Below are positions 10,886 to 22,804 of a stretch of DNA of 64,000 nt, piece by piece (within the stretch, counting starts at the first letter, position 1; the number at the start of each line of letters is the position of its first letter). The stretch covers positions 34,325,307 through 34,389,306 of the forward strand of contig OX578286.1 in assembly GCA_951217055.1 (NCBI GenBank). The letters run 5' to 3'. The notes below the pieces were generated by a model, which was not told the origin of the DNA, did no database searches, and saw nothing but the letters and a program-made list of their open reading frames with translations. Source of the stretch: Gerris lacustris. Lineage: Eukaryota; Arthropoda; Insecta; Hemiptera; Gerridae. Position numbers and translations under genes: made by a program.

Positions 10886-11150
10886 CATTTAGCGCATGTG
10901 GAAGAGAAACAAATAGGCGCAGAAGGTTGAAACTCATATGGAACTAACAATGGGCTAATTATGACCTACCATCCAAATTTCAATAAAATTGGTTCGCAAA
11001 AATTAGGCGAGAGAGAGATTGACCAATGTTTCCTGACGTCTGAAACGAATTTCTGTCTCGAAATTTTTGAAATTGGATACTGACAAATTTTTCGTTCATC
11101 AGAACGATCACATAGCTTCCGTTACATTCGGTTAGCTCGGAAGCAAAATT
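10886..11150 (+). mobile_element. Family B repeat, 5'-truncated with internal deletion
   Basis: Picks up at the GCGCATGTGGAAGAGAAAC block and ends GGTTAGCTCGGAAGCAAAA. The section with AAAATCGGACGTG is deleted. Confidence 0.8.
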
Positions 11151-11239
11151 TTTGTGCGCATGCGGAAAAGAATTCAATAGGCGGAGAAATTTTAAATCAT
11201 ATACGATACCACAATTTCTCCAAGAAAAGATGCGCACTA

Positions 11240-12529
11240 CAATTTTTCATCTCAACAATTCGATAATTTATTTTCAACTGATAAACAATAAGAACATAAT
11301 ATTAACAAGCTTTATAAATCAATAATAAAGATAATAGCCCTGAATTATAAGACATAATTAATTGTTAAGATCTGAGCCTTATCAATAACGCTCTCACGGA
11401 GCCAACTCCATTTTAATTCTTATCATTCCTCCTTCATTTTCTTCTCTTTCTGTTATCACTAATTGAAGAGGCTGTTCATTAGCTGTTATCAAGCTGCGGG
11501 TTTGCTAATTGCCTTTCGCTTTTCTCTTTTTCCGCAGTTTTTTCCCTCTCTCTTTATTTCTTGTCGTTTTCTCTGCCTTCCATTTTTTTTTCTCAATCAA
11601 ATTTTGTAATTCCACTAATTGCTCTTTGATTGCTTTTACACAATCAATACGAGGTTTATTATTTTGTTTCTTGTTAAAAAAAAGGGGTGATTGATTTGAG
11701 AAATGGGAACGGAATGATTATTAATAAGCTACGATTTTCCATTTCTTATTCTTTTTTTTTATTTTTCTTGTTTGTCTAAATAAGACAGAAGAGAAACTAA
11801 TTTATACCCTTTCAATATTATAAGAACAAAAATAAAGTGATAAAAAACTGATCTGCTCTTAAAGTAATAGGTAAAACTTCAGTACACGGTATTCCTGTCC
11901 GATCTACGATGGTTGGTCAATAAGAAAGGTCTCCAACACTCTAACTTAAGCTGACAACATCGGATGAGAGAGATGGCAACACTTCCGTGTCTCGTTAACC
12001 CCCCTCTTTCAAACTAACCATCGCTGAATCCTCTGAACTCTAAACCTTTTAGTTTGCTAACTAGAGATAGAGATGTTTGAAATTAATCTCCCGATTTTCG
12101 TCCCCGCCAAATGCGGTATCCGCGAAGTCAACAATTTCTTACAGCAAAAGACGTTCCACCGATCGAAGTTCACGTTCTGAGCTCTAACACTTACTTAGTT
12201 CTCAGCTCCGTACCACAAATGATGGATTTGAAGTTTAGACAAACTTTAAATTTTTAGTCAGGCTTATGTGCAATTTTTAAGTTTAGTTTGCAAGCCTTGA
12301 GGGAAATTTTACTTCCAAACATACCGAAGGGTAAGTAAAGCAATGTGATCAACCTCAAAAAGGAACGATTTTGTATATCTCAAACCACATCTGACCCTTG
12401 AGTCCGGCTTATGTGCAAGTTCTAGTAAAGTTTGAAAGCCTTTACGTAATTTTGCTTCCGAACTTTAACCATTAACTAATTACCATTAACCCTGCCATTA
12501 AAGGGTTAATGGCATCAATGTCATCATTC
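11240..12529. other. Spacer, no recognised gene
   Basis: Pyrimidine-rich 11400-11660, otherwise A+T-rich. 11880-12475 is somewhat richer in G+C and holds two loosely similar passages (TCAGGCTTATGTGCAA at ~12258 and TCCGGCTTATGTGCAAG at ~12401), suggesting an old duplication. No splice-bounded open frame recognised. Confidence 0.3.
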
Positions 12530-12533
12530 TTAA

Positions 12534-12681
12534 AGGCTCCATACACAGTCAAAATGTTAGCGCAAACATTTTGACTGTGTATGGGGCTGTTTGATGTTTG
12601 CGCAAACATGATCTTTGACGTGTATGGCCTAAACTTGTCCAACATCATGTTTGCGCAAAATGTTGGATCGTGTATGGGACC
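12534..12681. mobile_element. Palindromic MITE flanked by TTAA
   Basis: TIRs GGCTCCATACAC and GTGTATGGGACC are flanked on both sides by TTAA (12530-12533 and 12682-12685). The interior consists of hairpins: CAGTCAAAATGTTAGCGC mirrors GCAAACATTTTGACTG, and TTTGCGCAAACATG recurs. A TTAA duplication is the signature of piggyBac-type integration; the superfamily is inferred from that alone. Confidence 0.75.
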
Positions 12682-13038
12682 TTAAAGAACGAAAAGTTTT
12701 TATATGCTACACAATTTGTGTAAGTGAGAGATACCAAGGGATGTATCACGCAAGCGTGGCACATAGGAACTGTTCCAACATCAGACATTATATCTTAAAG
12801 ATGTTGGCTCGGCATTACGCCATGTCCATCATCGTTTCGTCGAGTCCGATTCATCAGAGACCTGACGATGCCCACAGTTTATTGCAGTGTGCAAACACAG
12901 AATCATATTGCTGATATGTTCTTATATGTCTCAGAATTCAAAAATTCCTAGACAGAAATCAGGGAACATTTGTGTTCTCGTGTCTATCTGTCGGTGCGTC
13001 GTTCCAAATTTTTGCGAACCATCACCATTCATATATCA

Positions 13039-13267
13039 GTACTTATTTATATTGTTACTCCCCCATGTTATGAATATAAATGACTGACTAAATAATAATT
13101 AAAGCAAAGGGATGTTTAGTCCAATGAAAATAGGGACAAAGGAATATCACACTTCTGTTTCTATAAGGGGAATAACAGTCTAAAGAAGAACATTCCATAC
13201 ACCTTCTTTAAAATGTCACTACCCTCTGATTTTTTTTATAAAGGGAGTAACAATCTAATGATGTGCC
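13039..13267 (-). mobile_element. Family A foldback MITE, copy 3
   Basis: Reverse orientation, with all four motif copies recognisable but diverged. Core GATGTTTAGTCCAATG and GGAATATCACACTTCTG present. Ends near GATGTGCC. Confidence 0.85.
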
Positions 13268-13274
13268 CATATAT

Positions 13275-14004
13275 CTTGAAAAAACACTCTTTTCCGCACA
13301 TTTTTATATTGCTATAAAGCAAGTCTGACTTGACTAGGAATCGAAGCAGATCCAAACATCAATTTACCATTCGACCAATAACACAACCCGAGGAAGCTAT
13401 GTGCCACAATAAATGGCAGAATATGAGTTTTAATATATTCACACGCTAATCCTTTCTAGTCAATGATAATAAAATAAATATCTTATAATGTTGAGTTAGA
13501 AGTTGTTAGTTTAACCTTGAAGCAGCTCGAAGTACTTAGTGAAGGTATAAATAATTATACTTAAAAACAAAGTAAACATTGTTAAAAAGATACAACAAAT
13601 ATTATACAATAAAGTATTGCATCAACTTATCTCCTTGTAATTATCTACTATTAAGTAATCAAACCAACAATAAAGTAAAAAAAAAAAATAAAAAAATATT
13701 TCTCAATGAAATCTAATCCACGACCTTTTAATCTTAGTTCTATTATGTGTGTTTCTATATTTCTTTACATCACGATTTAGAAAAACACTGGTAATTACAA
13801 GAAAGGGTAATCGGTCACTTTACACATTAATGAACACACACACACACACACAATGAATATGATACACACATGAATGTGATATATTAGTGTGTTTTTATGT
13901 ATCTCGTCGCTTTAAGGATTGAACCTAGATTGTTATTGTTAGTTTCTTGAGTTTAAATTTTAATGGAGAGCGCCTTAACAAATGTAGATTAGTTTCTAGA
14001 ATAT
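13275..14004. other. Spacer with a degraded SINE tail and a (CA)n run
   Basis: 13795-13835 reversed resembles the 8965 SINE body (GGTCACTTTACACATTAA). A (CA)n run is at 13837-13853. 13360-13425 contains a family B-like end phrase (GAGGAAGCTATGTGCCACA). Nothing coding. Confidence 0.35.
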
Positions 14005-14007
14005 ATT

Positions 14008-15126
14008 AGGTTTGTTCCAACCACTCTTCAAACTAGTTTGGAACTGTCCGACGCATGCGCATTTGGAAAAAAGCGTTCCAACGAGCCCAAACTCAAACTC
14101 TGACTGACTCCGACTGTTAATCGGCTGTTCCAACCACGCTCTGATTAAATCACGGATTAGTTTGGAACCAGTCAGAGCAGTCAGCGATCGACGGCAGGGA
14201 CTAGTAGTTTGGGATTGAGTTTGGGTGAACAGAAACGTAACCTTCCGCTCCGCTTAATTGTTTTTGTTTTGATTTCACTCGCCTATTATTCTCCTTTCTT
14301 GTGAATCAACTCTTCTTTTTAAAATGTTTTTGTACGAATGCGACGATGAATTTTTGTGCATATAATGGCATTTTCTAGATATTTCTGGAAAAAATAAAAA
14401 TTGGACCTATTTTTCAAGATAGACTTTTGATACTTATTCCATTTTCAAACAAATATCGAAAGAATCCGATTTATTTCCGCAATATTTCTTTCGTTAACTG
14501 GACTAAGATTAATATTTGTTTTTTAAAACAAAAGAGCATTTATAGGATTATATCAATAAAAATACGAGTGTGCCGTGAACCTACTAAAACTGGCTCACCT
14601 CAGTAAGCCCGAAAATTGTGAATTGCGTAAATCGAAATGAAATCGTGAATTCATGTATTAAATAAACATTTCTAAAATGTGTGCATGTATTTTCGTCTCT
14701 ATGAGCATGTAGGTTTTACTTCCAACTTTCGAGCTTAATTAGCATTAGAAAATGAAACTTTTGTGGTGTGCCCCCCCCCCCCCTTGTTGTGCGAGCCCCT
14801 AGGCGGCCTAAATCAGGCCCAGATTTAAGCGACTGGCACTTATCTTCATCAACTATTGACTCATCCATCATCCATATCTTTAATATCAATAAGTTTAGGT
14901 ATTTTTGATAGCACAGGAACGCAAAATCACATAAACGATCAACTCAAAAAGTTGTTCTGAAACAGTGCTAAAACCTACCACAGCAAACAGTTTGGGTGGA
15001 GAAAGGAGCGTTCCAACAAAAACGAAATCACAAATCAATTCCCAACGGTCAATAATCGCGCATGCACATTACGTCAATCACGGACTAATCCGAAACTGAT
15101 TCGGAACTGGTGGTTGGAACAAACCT
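14008..15126. mobile_element. TIR element with ATT target duplication (1.12 kb)
   Basis: Left end AGGTTTGTTCCAACCAC, right end GTGGTTGGAACAAACCT, an exact 17-bp inverted pair. ATT flanks both sides (14005-14007 and 15127-15129). Subterminal sequence repeats the same themes (TTTGGAACTG, GCGTTCCAACGAG, GGTTGGAAC). No transposase frame is present, so non-autonomous. A 3-bp duplication would suit a Harbinger-like element, but this is inference. Confidence 0.85.
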
Positions 15127-15284
15127 ATTCTCAATCGATGTGTTAACAAAGATTCGTTAAAAAAGGTTGTGTTAGGATTCTGCATGGGCAAATTATTTTG
15201 AAAAAGTTGTTTTGAGTAGACATCGTTTTATGAGATTACTGTTTCTCCTGAACAACGCGGGGCTGTGACATTTTGTTATCTATT

Positions 15285-15597
15285 TTTTAAAAAAAATGGC
15301 GCAGAAACTTTTGTTTTATATTTTGTGTTCCTTCTGTCCCGTGCGGTCTTCTTCCATCCGGCCTGGCTTCAAAATCCATCTTTATCCATTCTCGTGACAT
15401 GTCCAAACCATATAATAAGTCCTTTAATGGAGCTGATTTGGAGTTTATCTCTAAAGGTCTGATATCTTATTTTATCTCGTTTTGTTTTTCCTTCCACTTT
15501 AGCAGATATCTCATTTCCAAGGTTTATAAGCTTAAGTGCTGCTTATCGGTGAGTGTCCAATATTCAGAACCGTAGTTTAAAACAGGAATATAAGTAT
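15285..15597 (-). pseudogene. LINE reverse transcriptase C-terminal relic
   Basis: The minus strand encodes broken pieces typical of the region after the RT domain in non-LTR retrotransposons: YGSEYWTLTDKQHLSL, then, after a stop, IWFGHVTRMDKDGF (compare the common family motifs YGSE-WTL and W-GHV-RM). In-frame stops are present in both halves. Clearly inactive. Confidence 0.6.
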
Positions 15598-16085
15598 TGC
15601 TTCCGAGCTTACCGAAGGTAACGGAAGTTACGTGATCGTTCAGAAGAACGGCAAATTTTTAGGGCTCCGATTTCAAAAGTTCCTAGACAAAAATCCGAAT
15701 CAGACATCAGGGAACATTTTTGGTTCCGTGACTGTCTGTCAGTCTGTCCGTTGCTCAATTTTTGCGAACTATCATATCTTAAAATCTACGCATCCAATTT
15801 TAATGAAATTTGGATGGTAGATCATGATTAGCCCATTGTTAGTCCCATAAAAGTTTCAACCTCCTACGCTCATATGTTTCTCATCTACATCCACACAAAC
15901 ATACATTTATTTACACCTACAGCTTCATAAGTACTTATCTGATTAGAATGAAACTTCTTTAGTTTATCGAAAGTAACCAGCAGATAGCCCCAGATTACTT
16001 TGAACCGTCTGCGCTCTTTAACTTTTGCCAAATATACACTTTAATTCATGTAAAAAAATCAAAACTATTTTGAGAGATTAAAAAT
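15598..16085 (-). mobile_element. Family B repeat, reversed
   Basis: Begins TTGCTTCCGAGCTTACCG and runs in reverse through the GACTGTCTGTCAGTCTGTC block to TTAATTCATGTAAAAAAATC. It abuts further B copies, so 15598-17330 is a composite of head-to-head elements. Confidence 0.8.
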
Positions 16086-16685
16086 AGACTGCCAATGGTG
16101 TGGCACATAGCTTCCTCGCATCCTACCCACGTACTGTATTGGTTTATACTATTGCTTCCGAGCTTACCGAAGGTAACGGAAGCTATGTGATCGCTTTGCA
16201 GAACGAAAAATTTTTAGGTCTCTGATTTCAAAAATTCCAAGACAGAAATCCGTTTCAGACATCAGGGAACATTTTTGGTTCCGTGTCTGTCTGTCGGTCT
16301 GTCGTTCAATTTTTGCGAACCACCATATCTTAAAAACTACAGGTACAATTTTAATGAAATTTGGGTGGTAGGTCATAATTAGCCCATGGTTGGTCCCATA
16401 TAAGTTTCGCCTATTTGTTTGTCTTCTAGATGTGCACAAACATACATTTATTTACTCCTACAACTTTAAAACTACTTATCAGACTTGAATGAAACTTTTA
16501 TAGTTTATCGAAAGTAACCCGCAGATAGCCCCAGATTCATTTTAACCGGCTGCGCTCTTTAACTTTTGCTAATTTGATACTTTAATTCATAATTAGACAA
16601 TAATGGCTTGTAAAAGCATAAAATCAATAAAGTACGTGAATAGGATGCGAGGAAGCTATTTGCCATACCAATTGGCAGTCTATTT
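16086..16685 (-). mobile_element. Family B repeat, reversed, with a forward end fragment at 16086-16150
   Basis: 16086-16150 is a forward-orientation end (AGACTGCCAATGGTGTGGC). It is joined at ~16152 to a new reversed copy (TTGCTTCCGAGCTTACCG) that continues to CCAATTGGCAGTCTA. Confidence 0.8.
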
Positions 16686-17212
16686 TTACAAGCCATTATT
16701 GTCTTATTTGTTTAATTGTTTCCCCGTTTTTTAATCTGTCAAAATTGTTTTAATTTTTTTACATAAATTAAACTATCAATTTTCAAAAGTTAAAGAGCGC
16801 AGACGGTTCAAATTAATCTTGGGATATCTGCGGGTTACTTTCGATAAACTGTAAAAGTTGCATACAAATCAGATAAGTACTTTTGAAGCTATAGGTGTAA
16901 ACAGATGTATGTTTGTGCGCATGTGGAAGAGAAACAAACAAACGCAGAAGGTTGGAACTTATATGGGACCAACAATGGGCTAATTATGACCTACCATCTA
17001 AATTTCATTAAAATCGGACGTGTAGTTTTTAAGATATTTTGGTTCGCAAAAATCGAACGACAGACCGACAGATAGACACGGAACCAAAAATGTTCCCTGA
17101 TGTTTAAAACGGATTTCTGTCTTGGAATTTTTGAAATCGGAGACCTAAAATATTTTCGTTCTTCGAAACGATCACATAGCATCCGTTTTCCTTCGGTAAG
17201 CTCGGAAGCAAA
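16686..17212 (+). mobile_element. Family B repeat, forward
   Basis: Starts at ACAAGCCATTATTGTC, directly after the reversed copy's end, and finishes GGTAAGCTCGGAAGCAAAA. Together the two form a large inverted repeat. Confidence 0.8.
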
Positions 17213-17330
17213 ACGGGGGAATCAAATAAATTAGACAATAATGGCTTGTAAAAGCATAAAATCAATGAAGTACGTGATAGGATGCGATAAAGCTATGTGC
17301 CACACCAATTGGCAGTCTATTTTTGTACAT
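17213..17330 (-). mobile_element. Family B end fragment, reversed
   Basis: TTAGACAATAATGGCTTG through GCCACACCAATTGGCAGTC, attached to the hairpin end of the preceding forward copy. Confidence 0.75.
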
Positions 17331-17334
17331 AATC

Positions 17335-17925
17335 GTTGTTGTACATTTGAATACTTTTTTCCTAAAACATCTATTTGCAAATGGACTTATAAATTATAAA
17401 TCACAATAAGAACTGGCCCTATAAAAGCAGAAGCGTCACAGATTACCGGCACACAAAAGGATATATAAAATGTACACCCCCAATGTTTTTCATTAAGTAG
17501 TTATTATCCTCTGACAATTAAGGCAGTCTGTCTGTGTACATGTACACATATGTACAATGTATAAATCAAGCCGTTACAATAGAGTATAAGTGTGTGATTA
17601 CTAAAGCAATGTATTTATTTCAATGTGAGTGTAACAGTATAAAATTAATTAGCATAATTAAGTATGTGTGATGCTTTAACAGTGATTAAAGTCCTTAATG
17701 TTTGTACTTTGTTCTTCTCCCCAGCTGTTTTGTCATTTCTTTGTTTTCTCTATTAAAGTTATTTATTTATTTTCATTTTCGTATTGTCTTTAGAAATAAT
17801 GATATGGAAATTACCATTTTGTTTTCTTAATGACCTATATTTGTTTCATTCATTTATAGAATGAAGGTCATTACATTTGACCTATATTTAGTTCTTTTTT
17901 TTAATGTTTATTGTTAAAACACAAT

Positions 17926-17962
<37 letters not shown>

Positions 17963-18000
17963 TGACTAGTGGAGTTACATGATTATAAATAAAGAAGACT
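17335..18000. other. A+T-rich spacer with a ~30-nt poly-T tract
   Basis: Poly-T at ~17930-17959. No repeat family or coding signal recognised. Confidence 0.3.
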
Positions 18001-18005
18001 GCCTG

Positions 18006-18128
18006 GCACTTCTTTAGATTGTTACTCCCCTTATAAAGAAAACAGAGCGGAGTAACAATCTAAAGAAGGTATACAGAATGTTCTTCTTTAGCCTGTTACT
18101 CCCCTTATATAAACAAAAGTGTGATACA
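18006..18128 (+). mobile_element. Family A foldback MITE, copy 4 (3'-truncated)
   Basis: Left end GGCACTTCTTTAGATTGTTA, first hairpin and third motif copy present. The sequence breaks off just after GTGTGATA, so the core and right end are missing. Confidence 0.85.
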
Positions 18129-18349
18129 CAATTTTTTCGGATTCACTCCCGGGCTCCAAACGCTGTAAACGTGCCATAAGCAACTTCATTCCAAAAAATT
18201 CTCCACATTCAGAACGGTCACAATGCTGAAAGCTCGGAAGCTCGGAAGCAAAATGCTGATAACTTAAGCACATATATAAATCTGTGTCATCCACTAAACA
18301 TATTTATATAAGTCCTTTAGAAGGCTTATATAAAAGGCTTATAAGGGTT

Positions 18350-18670
18350 GTTGCGTCACGAATTATTATTACTAACACACACACACACACAGATGTAAAA
18401 GCGAATTAATTGCGAGAATAAGATTCGTGTATATTTGTCATTGTGTTGGTTGAACTCGAACAAAAAAATAAGGGGACTAGGCAGTTAAAAAGGTGTTGGG
18501 TTTAGCTAACAATGCCCTGGAATTGGGGCTTTTCCCTTTCTTTATATCTATTAGATTACACGCAATACTAGGTAATCTGGCTTCAATTCCCAGGCAAGTC
18601 ACCCAAACACAATTGTACATACAAGAATACTAAACAACGACCTTTTTATACGCACATATCCCTTTGTAAA
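18350..18670 (+). mobile_element. SINE-like repeat family H, copy 2
   Basis: Matches 9300-9600 block for block (GGGTTTAGCTAACAATGCCC, TAGATTACACGCAATACTAG, GGCTTCAATTCCCAGGC). Shares the (CA)n start. Confidence 0.65.
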
Positions 18671-18859
18671 ACAAAGCAATTAAATAAAAACAGGGTTAAC
18701 TTTTATAACCCAGTTTTTTGTTCATATTAAAGTAAACAAGTAAGGCGCGCTTCACGCGTAAGTACGTGGGGCGATAATTGCCGGTTTCTGTACATTAAAG
18801 TTATGTACATTAAGGTATGATTAAGTGTAATATAATATATACTACTTTTAATAGTAATA

Positions 18860-19530
18860 TTCTTTTTCTACTCTTCAAGACCTTTAAATTGATGTATAAC
18901 ATGTTATAGTAACTAAAACAATGTTTTGTCATCCACCATATTGGCCGCCATCTTGAAAATATTAATAATTGCATATTCATTTTCTTCATTTCAAGACCTT
19001 TAAATTGATATATATATATATATATATATATAACATGTCATGGTGACTAAAAACTTGCTTTTATTCACCCGCCATATTGGCCGCCATCTTAAAACTTTTA
19101 AGTGTTGAATTTTAATAATTGCATATTCTTTTTCTACACTTCAATACCTTTAAATTGATGTATAACATGTCATAGTTACTAAGAACTTTTTTTAGTCACC
19201 CGCCATATTGGCCGCCATCTTGTAACTTTTAAGTGTTGAATTTTAATAGTTGCATATTCTTTTTGCTCATTTCAAGACCTTTAAATTGATATACATAACA
19301 TCTCATGGTAACTAAGAACTTTTTTTTTAGTCACCCGCCATATTGAAAATATTAAGTGTGGAAAATCCAAAATGTGCCCAGATGTCTCAAATGCCCGAGA
19401 TGCACCTGCGTGCAGAATTTCATGTTCCTAGCTATAGTAGTTTATGAATTGAAACAAGTAACGGACAGACAGACAGACAGACAGAGCCGTTATATAAGGT
19501 TTCTTTTTGTACTTTGTACAGAAACCTAAA
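18860..19530 (+). mobile_element. Transposon 3' region with an internal imperfect tandem repeat
   Basis: AGACCTTTAAATTGAT followed by AACATGTCATGG and CCGCCATATTGGCCGCC recurs about four times with a period of ~115-145 bp. It leads into an end with AGAATTTCATGTTCCTAG, a GGACAGACAGACAGACAGAC run and TATAAGGTTTC. That ending resembles 3' ends of insect non-LTR elements; the family is not identified. A related fragment is at 51385-51490. Confidence 0.55.
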
Positions 19531-19628
19531 AATTAAGCGAACAGAAAGTGATGTTAGGTTAGAAGTTAAGGTAAAACAAATTTATGAAGATGTTTAGGCA
19601 TCTTATCAAATAATCCCTACAATTTAAC

Positions 19629-20867
19629 CTAAAGAAGGTATATACGGAATGTTCTTCTTTAAAGTGTTACTCGGGTAGTAACAATCTAAATAAGGTGTTC
19701 TTCTTTAAAGTGTTACTCGGGTAGTAACAATCTAAATAAGGTGTTCTTCTTTAAAGTGTTACTCGGTTAGTAACAATCTAAATAAGGTGTTCTTCTTTAA
19801 AGTGTTACTCGGGTAGTAACAATCTAAATAAGGTGTTCTTCTTTAAAGTGTTACTCGGGTATTAACAATCTAAATAAGGTGTTCTTCTTTAAAGTGTTAC
19901 TCGGGTAGTAACAATCTAAATAAGGTGTTCTTCTTTAAAGTGTTACTCGGTTAGTAACAATCTAAATAAGGTGTTCTTCTTTAAAGTGTTACTCGGGTAG
20001 TAACAATCTAAATAAGGTGTTCTTCTTTAAAGTGTTACTCGGGTAGTAACAATCTAAATAAGGTGTTCTTCTTTAAAGTGTTACTCGGTTAGTAACAATC
20101 TAAATAAGGTGTTCTCCTTTAAAGTGTTACTCGGGTAGTAACAATTTAAATAAGGTGTTCTTCTTTAAAGTGTTACTCGGGTATTAACAATCTAAATAAG
20201 GTGTTCTTCTTTAAAGTGTTACTCGGGTAGTAACAATCTAAATAAGGTGTTCTTCTTTAAAGTGTTACTCGGTTAGTAACAATCTAAATAAGGTGTTCTC
20301 CTTTAAAGTGTTACTCGGGTAGTAACAATTTAAATAAGGTGTTCTTATTTAAAGTGTTACTCGGGTAGTAACAATCTAAATAAGGTGTTCTTCTTTAAAG
20401 TGTTACTCGGTTAGTAACAATCTAAATAAGGTGTTCTTCTTTAAAGTGTTACTCGGGCAGTAACAATCTAAATAAGGTGTTCTTCTTTAAAGTGTTACTC
20501 GGGTAGTAACAATCTAAATAAGGTGTTCTTCTTTAAAGTGTTACTCGGGTAGTGACAATCTAAATAAGGTGTTCTTCTTTAAAGTGTTACTCGGGTAGTA
20601 ACAATCTAAATAAGGTGTTCTTCTTTAAAGTGTTACTCGGGTAGTAACAATCTAAATAAGGTGTTCTTCTTTAAAGTGTTACTCGGGTAGTAACAATCTA
20701 AATAAGGTGTTCTTCTTTAGACAGTTACTCCCCTTATAAAAATAAAAGTGTGATATTCCTTTGTCCCAAAGTACATTGGACTAAACATACCTTTATCATA
20801 ATAATTATTTAGTCAAAGTCATTTATAGTATAAAAATACACAGGGGAGTAACAATCTAAAGAAGTAC
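19629..20867 (+). mobile_element. Family A foldback MITE, copy 5, expanded by an internal satellite
   Basis: The right end is an ordinary family A copy (20710-20867: GTCCCAAAGTACATTGGAC core, terminal GGGGAGTAACAATCTAAAGA). The left hairpin section has been replaced by the 46-bp array at 19652-20709. Only AAAGAAGGTATATACGGAAT remains of the left part. Confidence 0.9.
19652..20709 (+). repeat. 46-bp satellite, 23 units, inside a family A MITE
   Basis: TTCTTCTTTAAAGTGTTACT recurs every 46 bp from 19652 to 20710, exactly 23 intervals. The unit is a shortened MITE hairpin (forward TTTAAAGTGTTACT, reverse AGTAACAATCTAAA). Variants GGTTAG, GGTATT and CTCC recur in the same order in different parts of the array, so blocks of several units have been duplicated. 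Confidence 0.97.
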
Positions 20868-20869
20868 CA

Positions 20870-21510
20870 AATAAATTTTCTTTAATAAAAGACAATTGGG
20901 GATATCGGTTTATTTCTTTAAAAAAATAATTTGTAAAACACAATTGTAACTCATAGATTTACGAATTGCCTCTAAGTCACGAATACGTGTAGCTCTAGAA
21001 TTAAAGTGAATTAATTATTTATGGAAATTATAATTATTAATGTCACTAGTTATAACTTATCTATAGCCCTGACCTGTTTTTTCATATTTTTACTTTATAT
21101 ATAGAAAAGTAAAGAATCAATTAAAGAAGAACGAGACAGAGTAGAAGTTAAATAAATGAAGAGAAAAGTGGAAAAACATGTTCCGATATTGATCTGGTTA
21201 TAGTAAAACAAAGTTATAAATAGAAATATAAAGTGCAAAATTAAATTTTCATAAGTTTAGAGAGACAAAAGAGAGCAGACAAGGTTTTGTTGATCGATAA
21301 ATTAATATTTAACGAGTCCCACGTATTTTTAGTTCGAGAAAACCGACTCCTGTAATTTATAAGATCAATACATAATGCAATTATCTGATCATTTCTTATA
21401 ATAGACAATGGATCGTTAATAACATATTTTACTGGCTGAAGTACACGGCCTTGCCCTTTGCAAGAGGGGTGGGAGGAGTTATGAAGAGCAACAAAGTTTC
21501 TATTTCAAAA
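20870..21510. other. A+T-rich spacer, no recognised feature
   Basis: No repeat, RNA or coding signal recognised. Confidence 0.3.
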
Positions 21511-21514
21511 TAGC

Positions 21515-22800
21515 AAATAAGTTTGTGGTTCAAAAGACCAACAAAGTTTGTGGTTCAAAAGACCAGCAAAGTTTCTGGTTCAAATGACCAACAAAATTTC
21601 AGGGTTCAAAAGATTCTAACAAAGTTTCTGGTTCTAAAGACCATCAAAATTTCTGGTTCAAATGACCAAAACAGTTTCTGGTTCAAATGACCTACAAAGT
21701 TTCAGGTTCAAATGACCAACAAAGTTTCTGGTTCAAATGACCTACAAAGTTTCTGGTTCAAATTACGAACAAAGTTTCTGGTTCAAAAGATCAACAATTT
21801 TCTGGTTCAAATTACCTTAACAAGGTTTCTGGTTCAAATGACCAAAAAGTTTCTGGTTCAAAAGACCAACAAAGGTTCTGGGTTCAGAAGACCAAAACGT
21901 TTCTGGTTCAAATGACCAATAAAGTTTCTGGTTCAAAAGACTTAACAATGTTTCTGGTTCAAATGATCAAAAACGTTTCTGGTTCAAAAGACTTAACTAT
22001 GTTTCTGATTCAAAAGACCAACAAAGTTTCTGGTTCAAATGATCAAAAACGTTTCTGGTTCAAAAGACTTAACAATGTTTCTGATTCAAAAGACCAACAA
22101 AGTTTCTGGTTCAAAAGACCAACAAAGGTTCTGGGTTCAAAAGACCAAAACGTTTCTGGTTCAAATGACCAATAAAGTATCTGGTTCAAAAGACTTAACA
22201 ATGTTTCTGATTCAAAAGACCAACAAAGTTTCTGGTTCAAAAGACCAACAAAGGTTCTGGGTTAGAAAGACCAAAACGTTTCTGGTTCAAATGACCAATA
22301 AAGTATGTGGTTCAAAAGACTTAACAATGTTTCTGATTCAAAAGACCAACAAAGTTTCTGGTTCAAAAGACCAACAAAGGTTCTGGGTTCAAAAGACCAA
22401 AACGTTTCTGGTTCAAATGACCAATAAAGTATCTGGTTCAAAAGACTTAACAATGTTTCTGATTCAAAAGACCAACAAAGTTTCTGGTTCAAATGATCAA
22501 AAACGTTTCTGGTTCAAATGATCAAAAACGTGTCTGGTTCAAAAGACTTAACTATGTTTCTGATTCAAAAGACCAACAAAGTTTCTGGTTCAAATGATCA
22601 AAAACGTTTCTGGTTCAAAAGACTTAACAATGTTTCTGATTCAAAAGACCAACAAAATTTCTGGTTAAAAAGACCAACAAAATTTCTGGTTAAAAATACC
22701 AACAAATTTTCTGGTTCAAAGGACCAATAAAGTTTCTGGTTCAAAAGACTTAACAATGTTCCTGATTCAAAAGACCAACAAAGTTTCTGGTTCAAAGGAG
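21515..22800 (+). repeat. ~25-bp tandem array (TTTCTGGTTCAAAAGACC) with a 126-bp higher-order period
   Basis: About 50 copies of a ~25-bp unit. The marker variant TTTCTGATTCAAAAGACC recurs at 22078, 22204, 22330 and 22456, exactly 126 bp apart, so a five-unit block was amplified. Outside that zone the order is irregular. Because 126 is a multiple of three, open frames of up to 160 codons appear on both strands; these are by-products of the array. Confidence 0.95.
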
Positions 22801-22804
22801 CAAT

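Noticed and set aside
21912..22795. Several repeat-protein-like frames on both strands
   Set aside because: By-products of the ~25-bp array with its 126-bp period.
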